Below, in pieces: positions 17,153-25,259 of a stretch of DNA of 64,000 nucleotides. The stretch is from positions 176,140 through 240,139 of the forward strand of contig NZ_VUJW01000011.1 of NCBI RefSeq assembly GCF_008373765.1. The letters are read 5' to 3'. Both the position numbers and the translations under genes were made by a program. A model generated the notes under the pieces. The model saw only the letters and a program-made list of their open reading frames with translations. It had not been told where the DNA came from and did no database searches. The stretch comes from Nocardioides antri (GTDB lineage: Bacteria; Actinomycetota; Actinomycetes; Propionibacteriales; Nocardioidaceae). Numbering within the stretch: position 1 is the stretch's first letter; each line of letters starts with the position of its first letter.

Positions 17153-17566
17153 ATGACGAGGACGTCTACCACCGACCACCGACAGCCGGCTTCGACCGGC
17201 CTCGTCGGCGAGTGGCGGGAGCTCCTCGACCGGCACGCCGCCGTCAGCTGCGCGCTGGAGAAGGCGCTGCAGGACGAGCACGGCATCGGGCTCAGCGAGT
17301 TCGAGACGCTCGACCGGCTGGTCGACGCCAACTGCGGGAAGTACCGCATGGCCGACCTCGCCCAGGACATCTACCTCAGCCAGAGCGCCCTCTCGCGGGC
17401 CGTCGCCCGGCTCGAGAAGGACGGGCTGGTCGACCGCAGCGTCTGCGACACCGACCGGCGCGGCGTGTTCGTCCGGCTCACCGACGCCGGCCGCAAGCTC
17501 TACGACGCCGCGCTGCCCACCCACCGTGAGGTGCTGCACGCCACCTGGGGCGGCGGGGGCTGCTGA
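17153..17566 (+). CDS. MarR-family transcriptional repressor
   Basis: This is a 137-residue winged-helix repressor. The DNA-binding unit is MADLAQDIYLSQSALSRAVA (recognition helix SQSALSRAVARLEKDGLV, about residues 75-92), followed by the wing DRSVCDTDRRGVFVRLTDAG. Two cysteines (SCALEKAL and DANCGKY) flank the domain, plus Cys in RSVCDTD, so oxidation sensing is possible but not shown. It ends oddly in WGGGGC. The ATG is six bases after TAGGAT, so the mRNA should be leaderless. It faces the MFS exporter gene, the usual target of such a regulator, and very probably represses both genes. Confidence 0.93.
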   Translation: MTRTSTTDHRQPASTGLVGEWRELLDRHAAVSCALEKALQDEHGIGLSEFETLDRLVDANCGKYRMADLAQDIYLSQSALSRAVARLEKDGLVDRSVCDTDRRGVFVRLTDAGRKLYDAALPTHREVLHATWGGGGC

Positions 17567-17579
17567 GTCGCGGCCGGCC

Positions 17580-18086
17580 TCAGAGCCGGCTGAGAGCGGT
17601 GAGCTGCTCCCCCTCGACGCGGTACGTCGTCCAGTCCCGCATCGGGCGGGCGCCGAGCGCCTCGTAGAACTCGATCGACGGGGTGTTCCAGTCGAGCACG
17701 ACCCACTCGAACCGCTGGTAGCCCCGGTCCACCGCGATCCGCGCCAGCGCGACCAGGAAAGCCTTGCCGAACCCGTGGCCGCGGTGCTCAGGCTCGACGA
17801 AGAGGTCCTCGAGGTAGACCCCGGGCGCACCGGTCCAGGTCGAGTAGGAGGGATACCACACGGCGATGCCGACGACCCGGCCTTCGATCTCCGCGACCAA
17901 CGCCGAGGCGACCGCCTCGGGCCCGAACAGCCAGCGCTCGACCAGGTCGGCGGTGTTCGCCACGGCGTCCGGCTCGCGCTCGTAGGTCGCGAGCTCCCGG
18001 ATCAGCCGCAGGATGTCGCCCGAGTCCTCGACCGTCGCCTCCCGGATCCCCGCCGGCAGCACCACGGTTCCCGTCTCCCGGCTCAT
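17580..18086 (-). CDS. GNAT acetyltransferase, diamine-acetyltransferase-like
   Basis: This 168-residue GNAT protein resembles the spermidine/diamine acetyltransferase group. It has IREATVEDSGDILRLIRELA at the N-terminus, the strand-4 motif GVYLEDLFVEPEHRGHGFGK with the pyrophosphate loop, and the highly typical EWVVLDWNTPSIEFYEALGA with the catalytic Tyr. It probably acetylates a small amine or thialysine; the exact substrate is inference. Its ATG overlaps the stop of the cystathionine beta-synthase gene as ATGA, so it is the second gene of that transcript. Confidence 0.88.
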   Translation of the reverse strand: MSRETGTVVLPAGIREATVEDSGDILRLIRELATYEREPDAVANTADLVERWLFGPEAVASALVAEIEGRVVGIAVWYPSYSTWTGAPGVYLEDLFVEPEHRGHGFGKAFLVALARIAVDRGYQRFEWVVLDWNTPSIEFYEALGARPMRDWTTYRVEGEQLTALSRL

Positions 18087-19492
18087 CCGCGGGCGACGAA
18101 GGCGAGCAGGTCCTGGCGGGTGAGCACGCCGACCGGCTTGCCGTCCTCCTGCACGAGCACCGCGTCGGCCGACTCGAGCAGGGTCGCGGCGTCGGTCGCG
18201 TCCTCGGTCGACCCGACGGTCGGCAGCGGCGGCGACATGTGCTGCTCGACGGAGTCGGTGAGCCGCGCCCGGCCGGCGTAGAGCGCGTCCATCAGCGCCC
18301 GGTCCGACACCGAGCCGGCGACCTCGGCCGCCACGATCGGCGGCTCCGCGCGCACGACCGGCATCTGCGAGACGGCGTACTCCTGCAGGATCGCGATCGC
18401 GTCGGCGATGGTCTCGTGCGGGTGGGTGTGCACGAGGTCGGGCAGCGTCCCCGTCTTCCCCCGGAGCACCTCCCCCACGGTCCGGGACGCCTGGGGCTGC
18501 CCGGTGGTGAAGCCGTACTGCGCGAGCCAGTCGTCGTTGAAGACCTTCGTCAGGTAGCCGCGGCCCGAGTCCGGGAGGAGGACCACGATGACGGCGTTCT
18601 CGCCCTCGGGAGTGCCTGCCAGCTCCCGGGTGACCTGCGCGGCGGCGAACGCCGCCATCCCCGAGGACCCGCCGACGAGCATCGCCTCCTCGCGCGCCAG
18701 CCGACGCGTGAACGCGAAGGAGTCGGCATCGGAGACCTCGATCACCCGGTCCGCGACGGTCCGGTCGTAGGTCTCGGGCCAGAAGTCCTCGCCGACGCCC
18801 TCGACCAGGTAGGGCCGGCCGGTGCCGCCGGAGTAGACGGAGCCGGCCGGGTCGGCGCCGATCACCAAGATGTCGGGGTTCTGCTCCTTGAGGTAGCGGC
18901 CCACGCCGCTGATGGTGCCGCCGGTGCCCATCCCGCACACGAAGTGCGTGATGCGGCCGTCGGTCTGGCGCCAGATCTCCGGTCCGGTCTCCTCGTAGTG
19001 GGAGCGCGGGTTGTGCGGGTTGGAGTACTGGTCGGGCTTCCACGCGCCCGGCTGCGAGGCGAGCCGGTCGGACACGTTGTAGTAGGAGTCCGGGTGCTCG
19101 GGCGGCACGGCGGTCGGGCACACGACCACCTCGGCGCCGTACGCCTTGAGCACGTTGCGCTTGTCCTCGCTCACCTTGTCGGGGCAGACGAAGACACAGT
19201 GGTAGCCCTTCTGCTGCGCCACCATCGCCAGCCCCACGCCGGTGTTGCCCGAGGTGGGCTCGACGATCGTGCCGCCCGGCTGGAGCTCACCCGAGGCCTC
19301 CGCGGCCTCGATCATCCGGCTCGCGATCCGGTCCTTCACCGAGCCGCCCGGGTTGAGGTATTCCACCTTGGCCAGCAGCAGCGGGCCCGGGGTGTCGCCG
19401 CCCTCGCCCCCGTCGACGCCGTCGATCGACCGCGCCAGCCGGACGAGAGGGGTGTTGCCGATGAGGTCCAGCAGGGACTCGACGTACTCCAT
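18083..19492 (-). CDS. cbs: Cystathionine beta-synthase
   Basis: This PLP enzyme of 469 residues joins serine (or O-acetylserine) and homocysteine in transsulfuration. The fold-type II catalytic part has LLDLIGNTPLVRLARSIDGV, the PLP-lysine stretch NPGGSVKDRIASRMIEAAEA and the phosphate loop PTSGNTGVGLAMVA, then GMGTGGTISGVGRYLKEQNP. Residues about 335-469 form two CBS domains, PDLVHTHPHETIADAIAILQ and the closing GVLTRQDLLAFVA. No haem-binding N-terminal extension is present. The ATG is preceded at six bases by TAGGTT, and a second -10 box faces the other way, so this is a compact divergent leaderless promoter pair. Confidence 0.94.
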   Translation of the reverse strand: MEYVESLLDLIGNTPLVRLARSIDGVDGGEGGDTPGPLLLAKVEYLNPGGSVKDRIASRMIEAAEASGELQPGGTIVEPTSGNTGVGLAMVAQQKGYHCVFVCPDKVSEDKRNVLKAYGAEVVVCPTAVPPEHPDSYYNVSDRLASQPGAWKPDQYSNPHNPRSHYEETGPEIWRQTDGRITHFVCGMGTGGTISGVGRYLKEQNPDILVIGADPAGSVYSGGTGRPYLVEGVGEDFWPETYDRTVADRVIEVSDADSFAFTRRLAREEAMLVGGSSGMAAFAAAQVTRELAGTPEGENAVIVVLLPDSGRGYLTKVFNDDWLAQYGFTTGQPQASRTVGEVLRGKTGTLPDLVHTHPHETIADAIAILQEYAVSQMPVVRAEPPIVAAEVAGSVSDRALMDALYAGRARLTDSVEQHMSPPLPTVGSTEDATDAATLLESADAVLVQEDGKPVGVLTRQDLLAFVARG

Positions 19493-19498
19493 GCGCCC

Positions 19499-19527
19499 AA
19501 CCTAGACGAAGGACCCATCCGTAGAGT
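19499..19527. promoter_or_regulatory. Back-to-back leaderless promoters for cbs and the SGNH hydrolase
   Basis: On the minus strand TAGGTT (19504-19499) ends six bases before the cbs ATG at 19492. On the plus strand TAGAGT (19522-19527) ends six bases before the GTG at 19534. The whole divergent control region is only 41 bp. The two -35 regions must overlap, so polymerase binding in one direction should hinder the other. Confidence 0.65.
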
Positions 19528-19533
19528 GGGCCC

Positions 19534-20580
19534 GTGAGCAAGGCCGGAGCAGCACGCAAGCTGGCCGCCGCCGCGTTGTACGGCGGCGGCGGTGTGTCTG
19601 CGCTCGGCGCCGGCCTCTACGGCGTGATGGTCGCCGAGGCGAAGCTCGCCCGGAAGATCATCGGCGAGGTCAGCGAGGAGCCGCCGCCGGACGCGAGCGG
19701 GTGGTACGGCCGCAACCGTCCCGGTCCGGCGATCCGGATCGCGCTGCTCGGCGACTCGAGTGCCGCCGGCTACGGCGTCGGCCGGGTCGAGCAGACACCA
19801 GGTGCACTGATCGCCAGCGGTGTGGCGCGGCACGCCGACCGCCGGGTCTACCTCAAGGAGGTCTGCGTGGTCGGCGCCCGCTCCTCCGACCTCGCCGCGC
19901 AGGTCGACCGGGCACTGACGATCGAGCCCGAGGTCGCCGTGGTCCTCATCGGCGGCAACGACGTGACCCACACCGTGCTGCCCTCGCATTCGGTGCGCTA
20001 CCTCTCCGAGGGCGTACGCCGGCTCGTCGCGGCCGGCGCGAAGGTCGTGGTCGGCACCTGCCCCGACCTCGGGACGGTGCAGCCGATCGCGCCGCCGCTG
20101 CGGCAGGTCGCCCGCACCTGGTCCCGCCGGCTCGCCGCCGCCCAGACCATCGCGACGATCGAGGAGGGCGGGCGCTCGGTGTCGCTCGGCGACGTCCTCG
20201 GGCCGGAGTTCGCGGCCGCGCCGGCCATCCTGTTCGGGCCCGACAAGTTCCACCCGTCCGCAGAGGGCTACCGCGCCCTCGCCAACGTGCTGCTCCCGTC
20301 CGTGCTCGCGGCGCTCGACGAGGTCCCGGCCGAGGAGGTGACCCTCGAGTCCTACCGCGGCGAGGGCGTGCTCCCGATCTCCCGGGCCGCCATCAAGGCC
20401 GTCAACGAGCCCGGCACCGAGCTCGACGGCACCGAGGTCGCCGGCAGGCGCGCCGGTGTCCGGGGGCTGTGGGTCGAGCTGCGGCACCGCCGCCGCCGTG
20501 CCCAGACGGCGGCCGAGGCACCGGCCCCGTCCGAGGCACCCGACCCCGACGCCAACGCCGAGGCCGAGCCCGTCGGCTGA
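19534..20580 (+). CDS. SGNH/GDSL hydrolase family protein
   Basis: This 348-residue protein has an N-terminal hydrophobic stretch (LYGGGGVSALGAGLYGVMVA) that can act as a signal anchor, then an SGNH hydrolase domain. The block I nucleophile is in IRIALLGDSSAAGYGVG (about residue 72). Block III is VLIGGNDVTHTVL and block V is FGPDKFHPSAEGYRALA with the catalytic Asp and His. The C-terminal 60 residues are basic then acidic and probably unstructured. It is likely an extracytoplasmic or membrane-attached esterase or lipase. The GTG is six bases after TAGAGT. Confidence 0.88.
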   Translation: MSKAGAARKLAAAALYGGGGVSALGAGLYGVMVAEAKLARKIIGEVSEEPPPDASGWYGRNRPGPAIRIALLGDSSAAGYGVGRVEQTPGALIASGVARHADRRVYLKEVCVVGARSSDLAAQVDRALTIEPEVAVVLIGGNDVTHTVLPSHSVRYLSEGVRRLVAAGAKVVVGTCPDLGTVQPIAPPLRQVARTWSRRLAAAQTIATIEEGGRSVSLGDVLGPEFAAAPAILFGPDKFHPSAEGYRALANVLLPSVLAALDEVPAEEVTLESYRGEGVLPISRAAIKAVNEPGTELDGTEVAGRRAGVRGLWVELRHRRRRAQTAAEAPAPSEAPDPDANAEAEPVG

Positions 20581-20584
20581 GCGC

Positions 20585-21904
20585 TCAGCGCTCCACGAAC
20601 GTGCGGACCTCGTCGGGCAGGTCGACCGGCTCGGCGTCCGGGTCGGTCAGGTCGACGAGCTCGACGCCACCGCCGTACACCAGGGCGGCCTTGCCGTCCG
20701 GGGAGACGTGCACGATGGCGTCCTCGGGGACGTCGACCGCCCCGTCCCGACCGAGCGCCAGGCCGGGAGCGCCGGCCGCGCAGCCGTCGACCGAGGTCAG
20801 CAGCTGACCGGGACCCGGCAGCGACCCGCGCGCGATCTCGTCGCCCGACCCGAGGTCGTGCACGACGACCTCGTCGCCGTCCGCGAGGGTGACGCACTCG
20901 GGGTCGCCCGTGGCGCCGGACGCCGGCAGGTAGCGCCCGTCCAGCTCGGCGACCGTCTCCCCGTCGGCGTCGAGCAGCACCGCCCCGCCCTCGTCGGTGC
21001 TGACCACGATCCGTCCGGACGAGGGGAACGGCACGGTCCGGGCGACCCCGGTCAGGCCGAGGTCGTCGAGGATCTCGGGCTCGTCGTCGTCGGCGCTCAC
21101 CCGGAACGCCTCCGACTCGTCCTCTCCGACGACCACGCCGACGACCGAGGTCTCGTCGACCATCAGCAGCGCACCTGCGACGTCGTCGGGCAGCGGGGCG
21201 ATCCCCCGCTCCTCGCCGTCGCGGTTGAAGAACCGGGCAACCGCGGCGTCGTCCTCGGTACCGGTCGTCACCAGGCCCTTGTCGGTGACCGCCACGACGC
21301 GGCCGGCGACCGACCGCGCCTCGCCCTCCCCGACGTCGACCACGACGGTCACGGACTCGTGCTCGTCGGCGACCACGACGGTCGACCCGTCGCTCGACGC
21401 GGCCGCCCGCTCCGCGACGAGGAGTGGCCCCTCCAGGCCGGCGTCGTCGCCGAGGTAGAGGTCGGTGCCGGACCGGGCATCGACGAGCCGCAGCTCGCCG
21501 CCCTCCGGAGACCCGATGAGCAGCAGGGGCGCGCTGGTGCCGGGGATCCAGCGCGCGCTCCCGTCGACCTGGTCGGACCAGACGACCTCACCCTCACCGA
21601 CGTCGACCACGGAGACGGCGTCCTCGGCCGAGACGGCCACGAACGAGCCACGTCCCTCCGCCCGGAGCGGGCCCTCGACCCCCGGGTTGATCCGGTCGAC
21701 CTCCTCGCCCCCGTCGTCGTAGACGACCAGCTCGCCGGTCTCGGCGTCGATCCCCGCGAAGGCGTTCCAGTCGGCACCGTCGTCTCCTCCCCGGGTCAGC
21801 AGCACGCCGACGACGGCTGCGACCGCGACCAGGGCGAGCACCACGATCAGGACGATCGCGGGCTTCTTGGTGGGGGAAGGTGCCGTCCACCCGCGATACG
21901 TCAC
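20585..21904 (-). CDS. Single-pass membrane protein with beta-propeller-like repeats
   Basis: This 439-residue protein has a short cytoplasmic tail, one membrane segment (AIVLIVVLALVAVAAVVGVL, about residues 15-34) and a large acidic exterior domain. The exterior part repeats strands of the kind GELVVYDDGGEEVDRINPG and GRIVVSTDEGGAVLLDADGE, which look like PQQ/quinoprotein-type propeller blades, about seven in number. No catalytic motif is visible. It may bind or sense something at the wall; Rv3212-like proteins of mycobacteria have a similar plan. GTG start six bases after TAGGAT. It converges with the SGNH gene, with 4 bases between stops. Confidence 0.72.
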   Translation of the reverse strand: MTYRGWTAPSPTKKPAIVLIVVLALVAVAAVVGVLLTRGGDDGADWNAFAGIDAETGELVVYDDGGEEVDRINPGVEGPLRAEGRGSFVAVSAEDAVSVVDVGEGEVVWSDQVDGSARWIPGTSAPLLLIGSPEGGELRLVDARSGTDLYLGDDAGLEGPLLVAERAAASSDGSTVVVADEHESVTVVVDVGEGEARSVAGRVVAVTDKGLVTTGTEDDAAVARFFNRDGEERGIAPLPDDVAGALLMVDETSVVGVVVGEDESEAFRVSADDDEPEILDDLGLTGVARTVPFPSSGRIVVSTDEGGAVLLDADGETVAELDGRYLPASGATGDPECVTLADGDEVVVHDLGSGDEIARGSLPGPGQLLTSVDGCAAGAPGLALGRDGAVDVPEDAIVHVSPDGKAALVYGGGVELVDLTDPDAEPVDLPDEVRTFVER

Positions 21905-21965
21905 GCGGTGATCCTACGAACGCGCGGCGACGACGGCCCGGGAAGCTCGAAGCATGGCGGAGATG

Positions 21966-21997
21966 ACGAAGGCCCCGGATCGCTCCGGGGCCTTCGT
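21966..21997 (-). terminator. Strong hairpin terminator downstream of the Bax inhibitor-1 gene
   Basis: A perfect 14-bp GC-rich stem (21966-21979 with 21984-21997) closes a TCGC tetraloop. It lies 46 bases past the BI-1 stop, with a second stem-loop (22009-22038) between. There is no long U-tract, as usual in actinobacteria. It should separate BI-1 from the propeller gene on the same strand. Confidence 0.75.
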
Positions 21998-22002
21998 TCC
22001 TT

Positions 22003-22042
22003 CGGTGGTCGAGGCGCTCGCACTGGCGAGCGTCTCGAGACC
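22003..22042. repeat. Palindromic intergenic repeat, copy B
   Basis: The element runs CGGTGGTCGAGG, then CGCTCGC, a four-base loop, GCGAGCG and TCTCGAGACC. It forms a 13-bp stem with one G-T pair at 22009-22038. It directly abuts the BI-1 stop codon and shares both ends with copies at 13340-13377 and 29687-29708. Confidence 0.7.
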
Positions 22043-22885
22043 TCAGTCCTGCTGGAGGATCGCCAGGATCCGCAGCAGGTTGGTGTAGATCCAGACCAGG
22101 CTGACGGTCAGCGCGAACGCCGCCCGCCACGACTCCCGGGCAGGGAGCCCGTTGGCGATGCCCTGCTCGATGAAGTCGAAGTCCAGGATCAGCATGAACA
22201 CACCGAGCACCAGCCCGGCGACCGCGAAGATCAGGCCCATCGGGCCGAACCCGAACAGGCCGAGCTCGCTGCTGAACAGGCTCAGCACGACCTCCATCAG
22301 GCTCAGCGCGACCATGCCGAACATCGCGGCGATGACGAACGTGCGGAACTTCTGTCCGACCTGGATGTTGAAGAACTTGTAGGCCGCCAGCGTGCCGGCG
22401 AACGCGGCGAAGGTGCCGACGACCGCCTGGACGACGATGCCGCCGTACTGGTCGCTCGGGAACATCGCGTCGTAGAACTTGCTCAGCGCACCGAGCGCGA
22501 CACCCTCGAACGCGGCGAACACCAGCACCAGGGCCGGGCTGATGACGCGCTTGAACGAGTTCACGAGGGACAGCACGAACGCGCCACCGGCACCGATGAG
22601 CAGCGCCATGCTGAGGACGCCGACGGCCTCCTCGCTCTCGATGTCGGGCGTGATCAGCCAGGTCACCGCAGCGGTCACCAGGACCAGGCCGAGGGTCATC
22701 GCGCTGGACTGGACGACGGTGTCGATCGTCATCCGACCCGCGGTCGGCGGGGCGGTGGGCGGGGCGTAGCCCTGCTCGCCGTAGCCCGCCGGCGCCGGGA
22801 CGTAGCCCTGGTACGACGCCTGGCCGTACGGCGCAGGTCGGTTGTACTCCTCCGACCGACGGAACACGGGGTTGTTGCTCTGCAT
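22043..22885 (-). CDS. Bax inhibitor-1/YccA family membrane protein
   Basis: This 280-residue protein has seven predicted membrane segments from about residue 60 on. The N-terminal 50 residues are Tyr/Pro/Gly-rich (YGQASYQGYVPAPAGYGEQG). The last segments, LILDFDFIEQGIANGLPARE and WIYTNLLRILAILQQD, carry the conserved acidic residues thought to form the pH- and calcium-sensitive gate in this family. The function in bacteria is probably cation leak or membrane-protease interplay; not established. The ATG has GGAGGAG six bases upstream, and TAGACT at 22928-22923 gives a roughly 30-base leader, so this gene has a classical leadered mRNA. Confidence 0.92.
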   Translation of the reverse strand: MQSNNPVFRRSEEYNRPAPYGQASYQGYVPAPAGYGEQGYAPPTAPPTAGRMTIDTVVQSSAMTLGLVLVTAAVTWLITPDIESEEAVGVLSMALLIGAGGAFVLSLVNSFKRVISPALVLVFAAFEGVALGALSKFYDAMFPSDQYGGIVVQAVVGTFAAFAGTLAAYKFFNIQVGQKFRTFVIAAMFGMVALSLMEVVLSLFSSELGLFGFGPMGLIFAVAGLVLGVFMLILDFDFIEQGIANGLPARESWRAAFALTVSLVWIYTNLLRILAILQQD

Positions 22886-22922
22886 GGTCTCCTCCGAAGG
22901 GATTCCTGAGTAGGTGACTCCC

Positions 22923-22928
22923 AGTCTA
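22923..22928 (-). promoter_or_regulatory. BI-1 promoter -10 box
   Basis: TAGACT on the minus strand lies 37 bases upstream of the BI-1 ATG. A CGTTGT 17 bases further up is a possible -35. Together with the GGAGGAG site it predicts a leader of about 30 bases. The rest of 22886-23009 holds nothing I recognise. Confidence 0.5.
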
Positions 22929-23009
22929 GGCAGTCAGACACCAGAACAACGCGTCACAGCCCCTGGACGTTCCCGTCGAGGGCCCTCCTACGACTCGCCG
23001 ACGACGCCG

Positions 23010-24530
23010 TCAGCGCCGGGTGACGGTGACCTTCACCGGCCCCGCACCGGCGGGCCGCACGTGCACCATCCGGCCAGGGACCCGGACCGCCGTGCCACCG
23101 GTCACCCGTACCCGGTAGCCGCCCGGGTAGTGCAGCGGGCTGACGAAGATCTTCGTGGGCGCGGCGATCCGGGTGTCGGGCCGGTAGCGGAGCCGGAACG
23201 CCCCGGTGTCGACGTCGAACGACATTCGCCTCGGCACGCCGGCGACCGCCTGCGCGTAGGTCCGCACCAGCCGCCGCAGCTTCGCCCGCTTCACCGTCGA
23301 GAGGTCGGCGTCGTCGGCGAACATGCCCTGCGCGTCGTCGGCCGTCGTGGGGTCGTCCCAGCGCTTGTAGGCCCAGTGCAGCCACCCCATCAGGTGCTCG
23401 TCGGCGACGGCGGCGTCGATCTCGATCGCGCGCACGTTGTCGGTCGCACCCCACTCGCTCATCATCGGCACCGCGTTGATCTCCGCCGCCTGCTCGCGCG
23501 CGTGCCGGTTGCGGTCGCGGCTGAACTCCCAGCACTTCTCCACGTCACCGATGGGCAGCCCCTGCGACTGCAGGAACACCTCGGGGCAGTAGTTGTGCCA
23601 CGACAGCCCGAGCCGTCGCTCACCCTCCATCGGCTCCAGGAAGGTCGGGAGCTTCTGGCCGCCGGAGAACTGCTGCGGCTCCCACCACACGATGTTCCTG
23701 CGGTCGATCGCGCGGATGGCCGCGGTCGCCTGCTCGTAGGCGGGCTGCAGCTCGTTGCGGTACGACGCCGGGCAGCCGGTCGTCAGGCAGGTCGGCCACT
23801 CCAGGCCCATCCACGGCTCGTTGATGAGGTCGTAGCCCATCAGGTGCGGCTGGTCCCGCCACCAGCGGGCGGCGACCTCCCACGCGGCCACCCAGCCGTC
23901 GAGCAGCCCGTGCTTGTCGGCCCAGAACTCGTCGAAGACGGTCGACGTCTCGGGCGTCCAGTAGCCCATCGGGAACGGGGCGGTCACCGGTGGGGCCAGG
24001 TTGTAGGGAGCGGGGCGAATCACCGCCCAGTCCGGCACCCCCTCGCCGCCGTACGTCTCGTGCCACATGTCCTGGTGCGCGTCGAGCTGCATCCAGATCC
24101 CTCGCTGCGACAGCAGGTCCATCACCCGCTGCCAGCGGGCGCGGTACGCCGGGTCGCCGACGCCGGCCCGCTCGGGCGTGATCCCCGCCCACAGCGTGCC
24201 GAGCCGGACGCCGTTGAAGCCGTACCGCTTCAGCCAGCGCGCGTCCGCCGCGGTGAACCCGGCCGCCGTGGCCGGCGGGACGTACGGCGCCTTCTTCCAG
24301 ACCAGGTTGAAGCCGTGCACGATCACGACCCGGCCGTGCCGGTCGACCAGCCACCGCCCCTTCCGCCGCAGCTGCGGAACATCGGAGGAGGCCTCCGTCG
24401 AGACCGGGGCGAGGACCCCGACCTCGGCGCGGACCCGACCCGGTCCGCGGGCGTCAGCGCCCTGCGCGAAGCCGGCTCCGAGGAGGGCAGCGACGAGCAG
24501 CGCAATAGAACACGTTCTACGGCGACCCAT
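23010..24530 (-). CDS. Secreted GH5 glycosidase, endoglycoceramidase-like
   Basis: This 506-residue protein has a Sec signal peptide (CSIALLVAALLGAGFAQGAD). The GH5 TIM barrel follows from about residue 60, starting GRVVIVHGFNLVWKKAPYVP. It shows GFNGVRLGTLWAGITPERAG, the acid/base motif MGYDLINEPWMGLEWP (Glu near residue 240) and the nucleophile in PMMSEWGATDN (Glu near 345). Its nearest relatives by motif are endoglycoceramidases, which cleave glycan from ceramide. A C-terminal beta-sandwich of about 90 residues ends the protein (RIAAPTKIFVSPLHYPGGYR). The substrate could be a host or fungal glycosphingolipid or a bacterial steroid/lipid glycoside. Confidence 0.88.
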   Translation of the reverse strand: MGRRRTCSIALLVAALLGAGFAQGADARGPGRVRAEVGVLAPVSTEASSDVPQLRRKGRWLVDRHGRVVIVHGFNLVWKKAPYVPPATAAGFTAADARWLKRYGFNGVRLGTLWAGITPERAGVGDPAYRARWQRVMDLLSQRGIWMQLDAHQDMWHETYGGEGVPDWAVIRPAPYNLAPPVTAPFPMGYWTPETSTVFDEFWADKHGLLDGWVAAWEVAARWWRDQPHLMGYDLINEPWMGLEWPTCLTTGCPASYRNELQPAYEQATAAIRAIDRRNIVWWEPQQFSGGQKLPTFLEPMEGERRLGLSWHNYCPEVFLQSQGLPIGDVEKCWEFSRDRNRHAREQAAEINAVPMMSEWGATDNVRAIEIDAAVADEHLMGWLHWAYKRWDDPTTADDAQGMFADDADLSTVKRAKLRRLVRTYAQAVAGVPRRMSFDVDTGAFRLRYRPDTRIAAPTKIFVSPLHYPGGYRVRVTGGTAVRVPGRMVHVRPAGAGPVKVTVTRR

Positions 24531-24562
24531 GCCAGGACAACGAGGGGACGCCGGGAAGGTGA

Positions 24563-25258
24563 CTACGGTCGGCGGAGGAGCCTGACCACGGTGTCGCGCA
24601 CGCGGACCTCGGTGCCCTCGGGCGTCCGCTGCTCGCGGACCGGGGCGTCCGCGACCTCGGTCTCCCAGCCGTCGGACGAGCCGCCCTCCACCCCGAGCGC
24701 GGAGAGCAGCTGCTCGGGCGGGAACAGCAGGCCGGGGCCGTGCGGGCGGCGGGCGCCGCTGCTGACGTCGTCAGGGTGGTGCGCGACCACGAGCAGCCGG
24801 CCGCCCGGGGCGACGGCTGCGGCGATCTGCCGGTAGACGCTGTCGAAGTCCTCGCGCGGCACGTGGAGGAAGTGCACCGAGACCAGGTCGAAGCCCTTGG
24901 TACGACGCGGGTGGCGGGGCGGGTGACCGGCCAGGACGTCGTACTCCCCCACCCTGACGCGGCTGTCCACCCCGCGCTCGATCGCGTGCTGGGCGGTGCG
25001 GTCCAGCGCGACCCGCGAGACGTCGACCGCGGTGACCTCCCAGCCCTGCTCGGCGAGCCAGATCGCGTCGGCACCCTCGCCGCACCCGACGTCGAGCGCG
25101 AGGCCGGGCGTCAGGTCGGACGTCTGCTCGACCAGCCGCTGGTTGGGCTTCCCGCTCCAGACCCGATCGCTGGCGGCGTACTTCCCGTCCCAGAACTCCC
25201 GGGTGAGCGCCTTTCGCAGGTCGTCGAGCGTCGCGTCGTGGTGGTGGTCATGGCTCAT
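24563..25258 (-). CDS. Class I SAM-dependent methyltransferase
   Basis: This 231-residue methyltransferase has a His-rich start (MSHDHHHDATLDDLRKALTR). The SAM-binding motif I is LALDVGCGEGADAIWLAEQG (about residues 55-74), followed by WEVTAVDVSRVALDRTAQHA and motif IV FDLVSVHFLHVPREDFDSVY. The overall plan recalls the TehB/thiopurine group, which methylate thiols, tellurite or small molecules. The ATG lies only one base after the 3' end of the tRNA gene and has no ribosome site, so it may be translated leaderless after tRNA 3' processing. No alternative in-frame start exists nearby. Confidence 0.87.
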   Translation of the reverse strand: MSHDHHHDATLDDLRKALTREFWDGKYAASDRVWSGKPNQRLVEQTSDLTPGLALDVGCGEGADAIWLAEQGWEVTAVDVSRVALDRTAQHAIERGVDSRVRVGEYDVLAGHPPRHPRRTKGFDLVSVHFLHVPREDFDSVYRQIAAAVAPGGRLLVVAHHPDDVSSGARRPHGPGLLFPPEQLLSALGVEGGSSDGWETEVADAPVREQRTPEGTEVRVRDTVVRLLRRP

Positions 25259-25259
25259 G

